The notes: generated by a model not told the origin, from the sequence alone. 64,000 bases of DNA from Laetiporus sulphureus 93-53 (GCF_001632365.1 NW_024468551.1:211514-275513), one strand, 5' to 3'; positions 35,473 through 48,115 are shown, counted from the stretch's first letter. Made by a program: numbers and translations.

Positions 35473-37843
35473 GCCGCGAAAGTTAGATGGGTCGACTCGG
35501 GTCCATGGTTTTGTTGTGCTATTATCCACAGCGGCTCTTTGTATGCGGCGCTGACAGAATTGTAGACGCTCAAGACTTCTCCCGCCGCCTGGTCTCAGTG
35601 ACAACGCCCACGTCGGCCTCCCGAGGGGGGTAGTTTGGAAGTGAATGCGCTCGTAGTCACCGGATGCAATCAGATTGTCGTGTTACGTAGCAGTCAAAGC
35701 TTCAAGCATTTATGCATGGACGTTGAGCTTGGAGCATACTATAAGCGTCCACAATAACCGTACGACCTGTGTTACATCCGCAGATAGGGCGTTGTTTTGT
35801 CAGTGCCTGGGCGCCAACAAATTGACTTACCGTCAGATGATAACGTTGATGATAACCTTTGGCTAGCATTTGGTCCGTTGTCAACGGGTCACACGTCTGC
35901 AAGTATATGTTTCAGCTGTTAGAATGAAGAGCATACTTCCATAGCGAGTGCGGAGTCGACCGACGCGTGACGTCACGCGTCAGTCACATTCTCCGATGGC
36001 GCGCGCAGAGGTCATATGGAAGGCGAGAGAGCGCTCAAATGACGTACGAATGGTTGCTATTCGCGATCATGCCCCGCAGCATGCCATCCGCTTATCGGAC
36101 ACAATGCATGAAGCCTTATTTGTGCGTATCGTCGCTCCCCCCAAATGGTGGAGAAGCTGTGCAAGCTGGGAAAACTTGCATGCGTACATGTTCGCACAGG
36201 CAGTGAATGCGGGGCTCCGGGCGGAATTCTGCGCAAGACTCCGCAATTCTCTTGCCATGATCCTGCCGCAGTTCTCGAGCGATGTCGATGAAGCCCCGAA
36301 CTTACGCCACCGCCGCTTGCTTCTGGGTTATGCACGTCGACTTCGCCATCTCCCCACGTCGAACCTCTCACGCCGAGATCCGTCCATGCACTAGTCTATA
36401 TCATATCGTATTGTTATCCCAAGACACCGGGTTGTTCTTCCATGCACCACTGCTTCTGGCGAGAAGCTACATTGAATTGCAAGGAATGGAATTGCGACTT
36501 ACAGCCCCGAGTTGGGCGATCGCGCGCCAAGATCACCAAGGATTCTGCAACCGAACGGATGGCTGATCAGTTCTTATTTCCATCTCGAATTCAAACGTTT
36601 TGCAAACTCGGATCTGCAATAACCATTTGTATCAGAAGTCGAAGACCGTGCGAAGTACCGAAAGAAGACCTCCCTCATGATCTGAGCAAGATATACGGCT
36701 TTGGATCGGTCATGTTATCGCGTCATTAATGACATGAACATCCTCTCACACGTCTATGCGCATATGATCATGAGGACCATGACATGTGGACCGTGTCAGA
36801 TTGTGGACGATAGTCACACGAACATTGCTATGGCTTGCTCTATGCTGCAAACCCGTCCTAATCTGAAAAAGTGTCTCAGGAGCTCTAGTCCACTCAGGTA
36901 AAGATATTGAAAAAATATTATCAATGTTTTTGCATGGTGAAAACCCTTGATATCACTCCGATCGCTAATTGGATGAGTAGTCATGTTGTGGAACTTGACA
37001 ATCACTGCGGCTGGATTGTCAAAAGTGGCAGATTTCCGACGGAAATCCTTATCTACACCGATCGTATTGACCACATCCTCCACTTTGCGTAGTAAAGAGT
37101 CTCTTACATAGAGTCCATTCACATAATATAAGGTACAGTTTTGTTTGCGGGCTGGCATGCTTTAGATTAAGAAAGCTTTGACCAGGCGTGACAGGCGTCG
37201 CTGCTCGGAAGGGCAATCACGCTTTCAGAGTCCGATCACCGCCGTCAGGAGCACCTGCCGAATAGAGTACCTTGCCGCTGTGCCGACGCAAGCCGTGGTC
37301 GGAGGTTTACGGCAAGACGTGACTGATGTGTGACATACTTATCCTTCTGTCTGGCACCCTCTCGCTCGGAAGTTCGGAAGTTCTTCGACAGGCTGTTTGC
37401 TCACTTTTCGGTTATATTCTTCATTGCCTAGTTAGCTGAGATGTTTTGCACCCAATGCTAAGAATTCAAAATGATTTGGTAGAGAACTCGGACTATTATT
37501 CGTGATTTATCAAACATTTTGCAGAATGGGGCCAACCATAGTATTCCCATTTCTAAAGCTACTGCTCATACACTTCAGCGGCCAGAGTATAGAAGACATG
37601 CAGATGCTCCACACCTACATCGCTACGCAGACGTATCGCTTGATGCTGACATACGTGTAGCTTCCGACATCGGAGTGCCCATCAACGCGCCGATACATGC
37701 GTCAAATCTCGTCTTGAAAGCGTATTTCGGGCCACGCATCTGAGTCCCATGTAGCCGCGCGCTATCGTGAAAAATTAATAATGAAAGCAGTCACCTGGAG
37801 AATGCGTTGTGTCCATACGTTGAGGTTCCAAATTTTCTGCGAC
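35473..37843. other. intergenic between divergent G and H
   Basis: A 2.4-kb stretch between two divergently oriented P450s. It holds the palindrome at 35962-35981 on the G side and, just before H, about 50 bases matching the upstream flank of F. Open frames such as 35948-36394 and 37519-37743 show no domain. Nothing else was recognised. Confidence 0.35.
35962..35981. promoter_or_regulatory. 20-base CRE-like palindrome upstream of P450-G
   Basis: GACGCGTGACGTCACGCGTC is a perfect 20-base palindrome with core TGACGTCA. Its inner 18 bases are identical to the site at 11139-11156 upstream of P450-A. Chance identity at this length is very unlikely, so either a common promoter ancestor or selection for a bZIP site is implied. 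Confidence 0.5.
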
Positions 37844-40039
37844 ATGAAATACCTTACTGACGTGGTCGTAACGCTCGCACTTTTGTCTCTCGTTGTCTGG
37901 CTTTACTCCTTTTCATCTCCTAGGAAGAAGAGCCCTCTATTTCCTGGGCCGGACCCTCTGCCAATCATCGGCAACGTTCACCAAGTCACTGACGACTACC
38001 AACACAAGACGTTCACTCAATGGGCGAAAGAATATGGTAACCATTGTAGTCTGTGTTTTCAGGCTCAATCCACTCATCTCACGTACCTCAGGAGCTATAG
38101 TTTATGCGCGATTTTGTCGCAGCCAGAGCTCGTGCTTCACTCGGTTGCCGCAAACGACTTGATGGAGAAGAGAGGGGCGATCTACTCAAGCAGACCACCG
38201 CTCGTGTTCTTGAGAGAATTGTAAGTGATCCGCATTCAACATACTGTGACGTTGTGGCACATACTAACTTTCCTGCAGACTTGGCCTTGACACCAGCCCT
38301 GTTCTCTTGCCTTACGGCGATCAATGGCGAATGGATCGAAAGTGGTTACATGCTTTGTTGCAAGACAAAAATGCTCTTGAGTCCTATCGTCCTATTCAGG
38401 AGAGGGAGGTTCGCCGTTTGCTTGCCGCCTTTGTGCGAACTCCGGCAGAATTTGCTTCGCATATCAGAAGATGATTATTGTGGTTCACAATAGTTCAAAT
38501 CCTAACTCAGCGGTAGATTTATTGGAGCTCTGTCGATGGATATTACATATGGCCATGTGGCGCTCTCTTTGGAGGACGACAAGTTTATTCGTTTAGCAGC
38601 AAAGGCAGCCGTAGAGGCAGCAGAGGCAGGCAGTGTTGCTGCCACGTTGGTCGACTTCTTGCCTATGCGTAGTTCTCCCGCTTGCTGCGTTTTGTGGACC
38701 AGCACTGATGTGCGCGATAATTATAATTGGAAACATCTGCAGTGAAACACATTCCGACATGGATGCCTGGAGCTGGCTTCAAGCGAAATGCCCTGCGTCT
38801 ACGGCGCGAATTGAAGATTGCCGAGGCCACTCCATACACATAGGTCAAAGAGGCAGTAGTGAGTTTCGTGCTTGTATGTACTATCTGATAATGTCTCATT
38901 TTCAGGCATCTGGGAGCGCTCGGCCATCATTTGTATCCTCTCTGCTGGACAATCTATCCACAGACAGAGAGTTGACGCGAGACGATGAACGCAACATCGC
39001 AGGCGTAGCTGCTGCACTCTACACCGGTATGAATATACTTTAAGCCTTTGTGAAGTCGCCATCATAATGCTTGCGCTGGACAGCCGGTACGGATACTGTA
39101 AGTATCTATACGCCGATCATACAATGATCTAATCAGTCAACACCATAGTCTGCTACGACTCTTGAAACCTTCATCCTTGCCATGATGCTTTATCCCGACA
39201 TCTGCAAGAAGGCACAAGCGGAGATCGATCAGGTCATTGGTACTTCTCGGCTTCCGGACTTCTCGGACAGATCATCATTGCCGTATCTTGAACGTGTTCT
39301 ACTTGAAGTATATCGGTTCGCCTAGCAGAATACTTTCACTAGTATTCTCACATAGTGCCTACCTGGACAGCTGGAATTGTCCCCTCCCATTGGGTACGCT
39401 GAATCAGTTTAAGACAGCAGCGGTTGCTTACTCTTCGACCAAGCGGTACCACATTGCTAAACTGCTGACGACATCTATCTCAATCGTTACGTTCCGAAAG
39501 GAACAGTCATTATACCCAATTTATGGTATGAATCATGCTGATTTGCTGGACGTTCCGCATCTTCAAGTCACGCCTTGTCACAGGTGCATGACGCGAGATG
39601 CGGACATCTTCCCGAACCCAGAAACCTTCCGACCCGAGCGGTTTGAGACCATGACGGCACAAACGATTCATTTATACGATTCGCGCAAGATTGTCTTCGG
39701 GCACGGCCGACGGTCGGTAGACGATGTTCACATTGCTCGTTGTATCCGCTCGCTGACAACGATGCAGCATATGTCCAGGCCGCCAATTGGCCGATTCCTC
39801 AGTCTGGCTCGCGATGGCTAACATCTTAGCTTGTTTCAATATCTCAAAACCCCAAGGCGGTTTCTCTAACGATGCGACCTTCACACCCACATTTTCTCCT
39901 GGTGTTATCAGGTATGCTCCATCCGTTCCTCATCGCGATTCGTGGGTCAGTTTCCTAACGCTGGCAACAAAGCCACCCCGAACCATTTTACTGTCAGCTT
40001 AGCATACGATCGCAAGAAATCCAGAAACTTCTGATGTAG
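37844..40039 (+). pseudogene. cytochrome P450-H, decayed inverted copy of P450-F
   Basis: It aligns with F through exons, introns and flanks, on the opposite strand. Lesions relative to F: a one-base deletion in exon 2 near 38110-38130; the donor GT after SHIRR changed to AT at 38471-38472; TGG to TAG at 38841-38843; a TCA-like codon turned to TAA at 39458-39460; FGFG changed to FGHG in the heme loop near 39700. The C-terminal exon ends earlier than in F, at TAG 40037-40039. AGTDT is still present near 39090. With at least four independent disabling changes no enzyme can be made. The anchor [16 protein letters not shown] is kept and the start is not in doubt. Confidence 0.9.
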
Positions 40040-43000
40040 CTGAACTTGGAATCAACAAGCAGAGGGGCCGAACCACATTCAGTCTAGTACAGGAGCAGAT
40101 GTACAGTATCCCACCCATTGAACGACCTTTGGCATAGCGACGTATGAGCACATGGAACGGAAATTGGTGAAGACAGGAGATGAATAGACGCACGTCGAAA
40201 CGTTTTGTGGTGGCCCAGTGGTGTTACAGCATATCGCGGCAGCGCTCGACCTAGGAGCAACGTTACTGCCATGCCCCGCCTTGCTACGCGACTATCATTT
40301 ATAAACCTTGGTGTCTCAGAAGCCCGGGCACATGTTTAGGAATCAGCTCCATTTCTACTTAAGTCTTGGAATGGGGAGGTGAGATACCGCATGCATGCCT
40401 AACATCCCATACCTGATTGAATATGAAAACTACGAACAGTTCCCAAAAGCAAGTACACATCAATGTCCCAGACGCTATTGCGATCATCTGTCGGCAACGC
40501 ACCAGCCATGACTTCTGGACGTTCCTTATCGACTTTGCGTGAGATGCGCAAGATCGCGATCGATCAAACATTCGGAAATTCACGCAGATAGAAGACTCAA
40601 GAGCTTAAAAAGTAGCCTTGTCGATGGTATTGAGATAACATGATCGAAATGAAATCTTCTTCGCGCGTGCTGCCGTTCTACGAACCTTCATTCAAGGGCG
40701 TCCAAGCGGCACGAAGAAGCGGCCTGTAATGGGATTATTTGTAGCAGTTCACGATATGTAGCTGACTTTGTGAACTCCCCGTATCAGGTGCAACCTTCTC
40801 GCGTTGCTTGGTCCATATCAAGGCCCTAATCGTTGTGAGGACAATTGAAGTCTGTTCGACTTAGTCCGTGGAGCTGATTGCAACCACATATAATTTAGAA
40901 AGCACTTGCTGTCCTCCTAAATGAGTCGAGTACCAGGCAGCAAGCGAACGCCACAGTCACACTTGTCTGCTCAGATTATACTTGCAAAGATCACTTTCTC
41001 GCCCACCGCTGGCTGCAATTGAATCATGGGCATCTGGATGCCATACATGTCAAACAAGCAAGTCGATAGTACGCGTGGGCACACTAGCTTATGGATGTTG
41101 TGCGCCGGTGATATGTACGACAGCGAGGGCAAACGCGATTGCAGGCCACAGTGCCGGTTCAGAAGTTCCAGGACCCGCGCATGCGGGCATCGTCAAGCAA
41201 GCATGATGTCAAATCAACCGAATTAACCTACGGGGTTGGATCCCGAGCTATCCCAGTCTTTGAAAAACAAATCTCCTCGGTCTCTATCTAAACTGCGTTG
41301 CTCGCAGTCGTCAGAACTGGTTCCTCTGCTTCTGTCTCTCCTCTTCCCTCCGTGTTCCTGCTATTTGTATGATAAATTTGAATCCGCATGTCCATCACAT
41401 TACGTCCGGAACGCTCTGTCTGGCCCGCATTTAACAACAGGTAACCGGCCGTGGGCGAGGTTAGATCCTCTTTACTCACATAAACGTCCGCTCTTGTTCG
41501 CGCGATGGAGAACCATCGTCTGGACAACGTCAATCATTTATGCGGAAGAACCACCATTTAGTCAATGTCAAGTATCCACGCAGGCGGATCACCACTTCTA
41601 TTCTCCGAAACTGAAAGCTCTTGCCTAGACGATGTCGTTGATGGGTGGAGGCGTCGACATCAAAGCCTCTTTTCTTCTTATGGCTTCGAGCATGGCTTTT
41701 GGTATTCTGCTCGTTCACAACAGGGATGTATTGCAGCGATGTTGGTGCCGTTCATCGAGGAATCACTGATGCAATCGTTCCGCGAAAGGCGTGCAGCTAC
41801 TCCAACGCAACACAGATGTCCTTGTGAAGTACGCAAGGCGATCAGCGCACGATAACGGTCGAGTCAAGTGACAACGTTACACGCACAGTTTTCGATGGAT
41901 TGTTTACCAAACAGTAGTTATTAAGGAAATACTTTGAACATTCATGCACGCAATATAAACGCCAAATAGGACTCGAGGCAACGTTGCTGCCCTTCGGGAT
42001 CAAGGCGGAAACATTCAGCTTGCGGCACGATTCGAAGTATGGCTGATCACACACGAAGTTGGATCCCTCTTCTGCGGATGGCATCAGCAGGTTGAGGCCA
42101 GAATAACAGAATGGTCCAACGTACCCAGCGAAGATAGCCGTTTAGCCGCACGGCCACTGCGTGAGGAACGCAACAAAATACGTTTGCTTTACATGGACTG
42201 TGCAGGTGTCGAGTGACTGAGACTGCAGCAGCGAGAAGAACGCAGAAGAAACATGTTGCAAAGTGGTACAAGAGAAGACGAGGACCACTGCTAGCACACG
42301 AGTCCGATCGCAGCTTGCTGTACTGACCCAAGATGTTCGCTTGCAGGGCAGCCTTGGCTCAACGCAATGGCAGGTGTACCCCTATTTCTCGGCGTTCCGA
42401 CTCAGAAGAATCTACGAGATAGCCAGCCTTATCGAGCTTGGGCTCTTGCCTCTCGTATCTCGCGCAAAAAAACCTCTGGGGCCGGAACAGGGACAGAAGG
42501 AAACCGGTGTCAAGAAATCTAGAATGCCTTGAGCTATCGAAATTTCGTAGATTGCGCATGAGTATAAGCGCTGTCAGTGGACACTGGGAGTCTGAAACTT
42601 GCCGGGAGTCTGAAACTCGGTTGAAACTTCTATAACAACCCTCTGTCGCGGATGTGGCGCATAAAGCATTGCATATGTCTGTCCAGATGTACAGTGGCTA
42701 TACGTCAAGCTGGATCCGTTTTCCATACCAACAGAGAAGCGACGAGGTTCGAGATATTGTTCAACTTGGCGAATATTGCAAGCTCAAAGATGGCACTAGC
42801 AAGAGTCGCGACCTAAGCTAGCGCTCGTCTAGCGCTCATCTAACGCTCGTGTGGGCCACAGATCAGTTCTCCACGCGTGCTAATTCGCAATCTTAGCGCG
42901 TCTGATATCACTATCCTCTCGCTGCAATCCCTACTAAGATCTAAGATCTCGTTGTTGCGATTCACGTTGATTCCTGAAGCTGAGCGCTGAAGTGCGGAAG

Positions 43001-43581
43001 GCCAGACGTTCAAGTTTAACATTTGATTACGCGTGCCATTCGAAGGAATTCAATATGATGGCGCAAGATGATGTCGCGTTTGTCTTCTGCGTGCTCCCAG
43101 CTCGGCGTGATCCGCTCCATCTGATATGGGAAGCATAGGAAATTCACAGTTCGGTCTCAAGCCTCTGAAGCGTTGGTTCTCCAGACCCGAGAGCCAATGT
43201 TTCAACCTCATGCGTGAACTCCTGTGTGGCAGCCTCGTCTCCACGTACGCTCTGTCATAACTTCTTGCTTGCAACGTTCGACATTCTGCGTATCACTTTG
43301 TCAGACGACACTTTAGCAGGCACGCTTGCCAAGATAAGCGGCTCGTAATTTTGTAACCTATCGATTCGTCTTTGCCACTTTCCCCTGGGCCTCTAAGGCT
43401 CTACTTCTCCACTATCTCTGGCGCTCTATCATGCGGATCATGGGAAGCATTTCTGATGGACACGGAGTGACCGCGATATAAAGAGGCACTTGGCACCTTA
43501 TCTTCCCCTGGTCGTCCCCTCGCGCTCCCCGGTAGCGTTGCTGTAGGTCCTGCCCTGTTCTCGTCCCTGCAACTGCCCGCC
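40040..43581. other. 3.5-kb region without a recognised gene
   Basis: The first 60-odd bases are the duplicated 3' flank of the F/H pair. Open frames around 41236-41855 and 41842-42331 lack domains and splice support. A short direct repeat, GGGAGTCTGAAACT, occurs twice near 42585-42620, and CTAGCGCTC-type repeats near 42820-42850. The last few hundred bases are the promoter and 5' leader of the MFS gene. Confidence 0.35.
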
Positions 43582-45949
43582 ATGAGCTCGCAAGACGTGG
43601 AGTCCCTCAGCAAGGTGTCGTCCTTGGACGAGAAGGCGTCCAAGGCCAATGTACACGTCGCCGCCGTCAGAAATGAGGTCGATACCGGCGCCCAGCTCGT
43701 TGCGGGCACAGCCATGACCGTAGATCCCGCCGAGGCCAACCGTGTCCGGAAGAAGATCGACAGGCACCTTATGCCTTTGATGTGCGGTGAGTAATCGCAC
43801 TCTATGGGTTCGCGGGACGCGTTTGATTGATCGACGATCCTCCCGATCAGTCCTCTACTGGGTCCAGTTCATGGACAAGACGACGCTCGGGAGTGCCGCA
43901 ATCTTGGGTATCAAGTGCGTATACAGTGGATCTCATTGCAATAGGGCTATGTTGACAACACGTTTTATCAGGACCGATGCGCATCTCACAACGAGCGAGT
44001 GAGTATACGAGCTGCACAAGACCTTTTTCTCTGCTGACATACTGTTCATCATAGGTACAACTGGTGAGGATCCGTCGCCTGGTTCTCTTGACTCCTCCAG
44101 CTAACTATTTTGATTCAGGCTCGGGACGATCTTCTACTTGAGCTACCTGTTCTTCGAGTACCCACAGAACCTCGCGCTGCAGCGATTTCCTGTCGGCAAA
44201 TGGATGAGGTTTGTCCCAGCCTTTCATTTTCCCTTGCATATCCTCACCTCTGCCTACCTGGCAGTTGCAACATCTTCATCTGGGCTGTCGCGCTCTGCTG
44301 TCATGCCGCATGCAAGAACTTCGCCGGTCTCCTCGTCTGCAGACTCTTCCTGGGAGCATGCGAAGGCTCGATCACGGCTGGTTTCATGATTGTCACGTCT
44401 ATGTTCTACACCCGGAGGGAGCAGACACTGAGAGTTGGATACTGGTGTGAGTGATGCTTCGGTGTTATGCATTCCATGGATGCTAATGTCACATCCAGTT
44501 TTGATGAACGGAACAGGTGAGGAACTTGCCGCATCGGCGTTGGGCCCGATCTCATCGTATGGCCTGTCCCAGCACAAATAATCATCGGGTTCATTGCGTT
44601 CGGCACGCTGCACATCACAACAAGCACCTTCCATCCATGGCAATGGTGAGAGTGTGCGCGTCATATCTTCGCATATCTCTGGCTCAACCTTTCTGGTTCA
44701 GGCTGGTCATCATCACTGGGATACTGACGCTGATCACTGCCGTGTGTTTCTGGTACGTAACCGTTCATACGTATGTACGAAAACGGAGGCTGAGTATTGT
44801 GTAGGTTGATGTTCCCTGACTCGCCGACCACCGCGTGGTTCCTCACTGAAGAGGAGCGTGTGATCGCCATCCAGCGGATTAAGGTGCGTCTCTGAGACGC
44901 CTATTCTCCCAACAGCTTCTTGACCATTGCATTGCCCAGGACAACCAAACCGGTGTCGAGAACAAGCACTTCAAGTGGGATCAGTGCGTGACCCATGTTG
45001 CTTCACTGCTCTTCGCTCCAGGCTCACTCGTCTTCCTAGGTTCTACGAAGCACTGCGCGACCCCAAGACGTGGCTCTTCGCACTCTTCTCCGCATTGGAC
45101 AACGTGCCCAACAGCCTGACGAACCAGCAGTCCATCATCTTCAAGTCGTTCGGCTTCACGACCCTCCAAACGACGCTACTCGGTATCGTGAATGGGTTCG
45201 TCGAGATCGTCACAATCCTCACAGGCGTGCATCTCGCCGCGCGGCTGCACAATGCTCGAGCGTATGTCGGGGTCGTCTACTACCTCCCGGCGATCCTGGG
45301 CATTTTGCTCGTGAACCTGCTGCCGTGGAGCGATAAGGTCGGACTGCTGTTTGGCCAGTGGATGACGGGTGGGTGGCGCTTAGCTGGCGGTGGAGAAGTG
45401 GTTAGCTGATAGCCTTTATAGGGATCTGCACGACCGGATTCGTGCTTGCACTCTCGTGGCTCACAAACATCACCGCGGGACATACGAAAAAGGTTACGGT
45501 GAACGCCGTCATGCTTATCGCGTACTGTGTCGGCAACGCTGCGGGGCCGTTCATATGGCAGGCGAAGTATACTCCTCGGTACGCCGTTTTGGTTGGGCGT
45601 TACTCAGACATCAGTGTGCTTATCTGTTGCGTATCCAGAAACCACGTTCCGTGGACTATCATCGGGATCTGCTACGTTTGCTGCATGGCCCTCCTGCTCA
45701 TCATCCGCTTCGTCCTCGCACGCGAGAACAAGCGGAGAGATGCGGAGCCTCCAGATACGACGTACGATGACGTCTACATTGAGGTCGTCCTGCCTGATGG
45801 GAAACGCGTTGAACGCAAGGTCGAGAAGGTACGCTAATCCTGTGATATTCCCTTTACTGGTGTTCAGTGCTGATATCAACGTCTCGCGCTTACAGGAGTT
45901 CCTGGATCTGACGGACATCCAGAACCATGACTTCCGATACGTATTGTAA
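43582..45949 (+). CDS. MFS anion:cation symporter, allantoate permease-like, intact
   Basis: Plasma-membrane carrier of about 500 residues in about a dozen exons, of the Dal5/Tna1-like group (organic anions such as allantoate, nicotinate or related small acids); the actual substrate is not readable from sequence. ATG at 43582. A soluble N-terminus of about 55 residues ends in RKKIDRHLMPLM, followed by FMDKTTLGSAAILG, the TTSEYNWLGTIFYLSYLFFEYPQN helices (split by an intron after EY), CRLFLGACEGS (signature loop), FLMNGTAQII across a tiny exon, SPTTAWFLTEEE in the central loop, KTWLFALFSALDNVPNS, LSWLTNITAGHTKK and a long C-terminal tail ending LTDIQNHDFRYVL. All splice junctions keep frame. 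It is the source of three partial copies in the window and converges on a zinc-finger gene. Confidence 0.88.
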
Positions 45950-46397
45950 CACCTGGAGCTCGCGGGAGCGGCCGCGGCCTATACATGTATTAATAGTACA
46001 CTATTAGACAAGCTTACAATGGTTTGAAGACAAGAACAACAGTCGATTGAAAAACAGCGCGAACAGAAAAGGCAAAAAAGCAGGGGTATCACGACAAGCA
46101 AGCCAGCACTTGATTGGAGAAGCGATATATGTGAACGGCGGAAGATGAGATGTCATGGCAATGTGTGAAAGTGGAACTTTACGCATAAAGGACAGGGAAG
46201 CTCCGGGATGCCGCTCTGCGAGCCAGTGATTAGAGAGTTGTTTTCCGAGGAGAAAATTTCCGAGGGCTGTAGGACACGGAAGTAAAGAGTGACAGCCTCG
46301 ACGGAATAAAGCGAGTGCTGAGCGCTGAGATGACAAAAGTGCTCATGCGCGACACAGCTACGAAGCGAACGCGCGCTGAAACCGCTGTCCCCGCGTC
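45950..46397. other. convergent 3' region, repeated downstream
   Basis: Begins with a GCGGCC-rich patch and CTATACATGTAT, then TAGACAAGCTTACAA. The same sequence recurs near 49018 and 50803, each time between a permease fragment and a zinc-finger copy, so it belongs to the duplicated unit. No gene. Confidence 0.6.
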
Positions 46398-47357
46398 CTA
46401 CTGATCATACAAGTCCGTAGGACTTCCAACAATAGTGACTCTGTTGTGTCCATCGTTATACCAGCCGAGGAGACGCTGCGTGTCGCTGCTGAACCTATGC
46501 ACTCCACACTGCCTGCTCTCAATGTGCTGGCAGAGCGCACTGAGCGTACCGAACTCGTTCCCACAGCCGTTCCAAACGCGAGGACATCTATAGATCTCCT
46601 CTGCGTGTGCAGGGCCCTCGAGGTGCTGGTTGAGCGCTCTGAGAGTGATATACTCCTCGTGGCATAGCGGGCATTCGTAGTATTGCCCGTTGCAGGAGCG
46701 TTGGGTCGCCCAGCCTGTGGCAGTGACCGTGTCGGGGGAAAACAAAATATCATAGGGATTGACGTCTGCTCGATACAAATGGACGACAGCGAAGCGACCT
46801 ATAAGGTCGGGGTGGACGCGCGAGGGGCAAGTCCCGGACTCCCAGTGTTGGACGAGGGCGGCGGCGGACATGAACCGCTTGTTGCAGTTTCCACCTGGGC
46901 AAGAGACTAATCCATCTCGATGGACAGCAGAGCGCAAGTGGATTGTCAGGTTGTTCTCGCTCTCGAAGACGCGCCTGCAGTCAGCGCAATACCAGTGCTT
47001 CTGGAGGTGGTGTTCGTATAGCCCGGCAGCGGAATCAAAGAGCTATGATACACAGAGCTTAGTTGGAAAGGCCGCAATTGTCAATGCCTCTAGACTCACC
47101 CAGTTGCAGATCTGACAGTAATAGTGGAGCTCTTCATAATGACGGTCAAGGTCTTTGGGACAATCGAAATGATCGTCGCATCGTTGGCAATAATGGTGAC
47201 ACGGGTGCCGAATGTAATGTTGAATCAGACCTGATGCAGAAGTGAAAGCCTTGTTGTGGCGCCTGCAAACACGGCGGTTCGCGTTCGAATTGTGAGGGTG
47301 CTGTTCGAATGTGCGCGCGCTCCAGAAGGAACGGTCACAGCCGTCGCAGAATACCAT
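46398..47357 (-). CDS. C2H2-type multi-zinc-finger protein, copy 1
   Basis: ATG at 47357 (MVFCDGCDRSFW), exon 1 to 47100, intron 47099-47043 (GTGAGT...CATAG), exon 2 to the stop at 46398. About 300 residues. At least six Cys/His fingers can be read: FCDGCDRSF, HYCQRCDDHF (CX2C then HX4-5H), a YCQIC half near the splice site, HWYCADCRRVF, a CPGGNCNKRF finger (CX4C) and YECPLCHEEY, followed by CPRVWNGCGNEF (CX5C) and CGVHRF at the end. Mixed spacing of this kind is typical of a lineage-expanded fungal C2H2 family with no assigned role; binding of nucleic acid or protein is inferred. The product is predicted soluble. It converges on the MFS gene. Confidence 0.75.
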
Positions 47358-48115
47358 CTCTCGTCTGCTGAGGTTTAATATGTACAGCATTCAATGAACG
47401 ACGCACAGCTAGAGCTCAAGACTGTACGATACGCACCGCACGATATGAGTCAACACACGAGGACCGTTAGGAGCCTGAGATGGTCGGAAAGAACCCTTAG
47501 GCGCTAAATTCATGACCTCGCACGGTGAATGGCAATTCCTTCACACCTCGTTGCCTGACCTCCAATGCTTCTAACATATGTTCATGATATCCGAGACCTA
47601 TACGTTATCAATTCTCTGATCAGATGGATCCCGCGCGATGGTCTGTTTCTTGCTTTGGCAGGACGCTTTATCTACCCGTAATAGTAGCATCTGGTTGGGC
47701 TGCGCTGAGAGAGGTGCTAGCTTGTCTTGCCATCTCTTCCCTGTTGTTCGCGTACATCGTGCCTAGCCATGGATATCTGGATGCTATGGGTCCTTCTCTT
47801 TTCGCCGACAGGTGGTCATCAATAACTCTTCGACGGTTGCAGGATAAGCGGCTATCCTCGCGAGTCGCAATGCTTGCGGTCAGTGGTGTGGTCTCCAACG
47901 TGGTCTCCAACGAAATGCGCTAAGGCTTACCGTACAGTCTTCTCAATGTCTCGCCGACATTGATTCGATTATTAATCTCTCGTCATCCAGACTCATAACC
48001 GCTGGATGTGACAAATGGCTCCAATCACTCGAGATGTTCCAGAGTTGCGCATCATAATCAAGCTCAGCAAATGAACTTTTCGTCGCATTAACGGAAGCTG
48101 CTGCCTTGAACTAAT
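47358..48115. other. zinc-finger upstream flank, partly repeated at 52.1-52.7 kb
   Basis: Stretches such as GTTGCCTGACCTCCAA near 47550 and GGGCTGC.CTGA near 47697 recur near 52263 and 52350, upstream of zinc-finger copy 3, together with the order of the surrounding blocks. It is therefore part of the duplicated unit and probably carries the zinc-finger promoter. The plus-strand open frame at 47624-47923 is not accepted as a gene. Confidence 0.5.

Noticed and set aside
8248..40039. A complete secondary-metabolite cluster
   Set aside because: No backbone synthase, prenyltransferase or pathway regulator was found among the P450s; only the P450 family itself is supported.
41236..42331. Overlapping open frames on both strands, one with IPKGSNVA.SPIW reminiscent of a P450 IPKGT..NIW segment
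   Set aside because: No ExxR, PERF or heme loop nearby and the frames do not join; resemblance too short to support a P450 relic.
47624..47923. Plus-strand frame with hydrophobic stretches
   Set aside because: It lies in the repeated flank of the zinc-finger unit and the equivalent region near 52.3 kb does not keep the frame.
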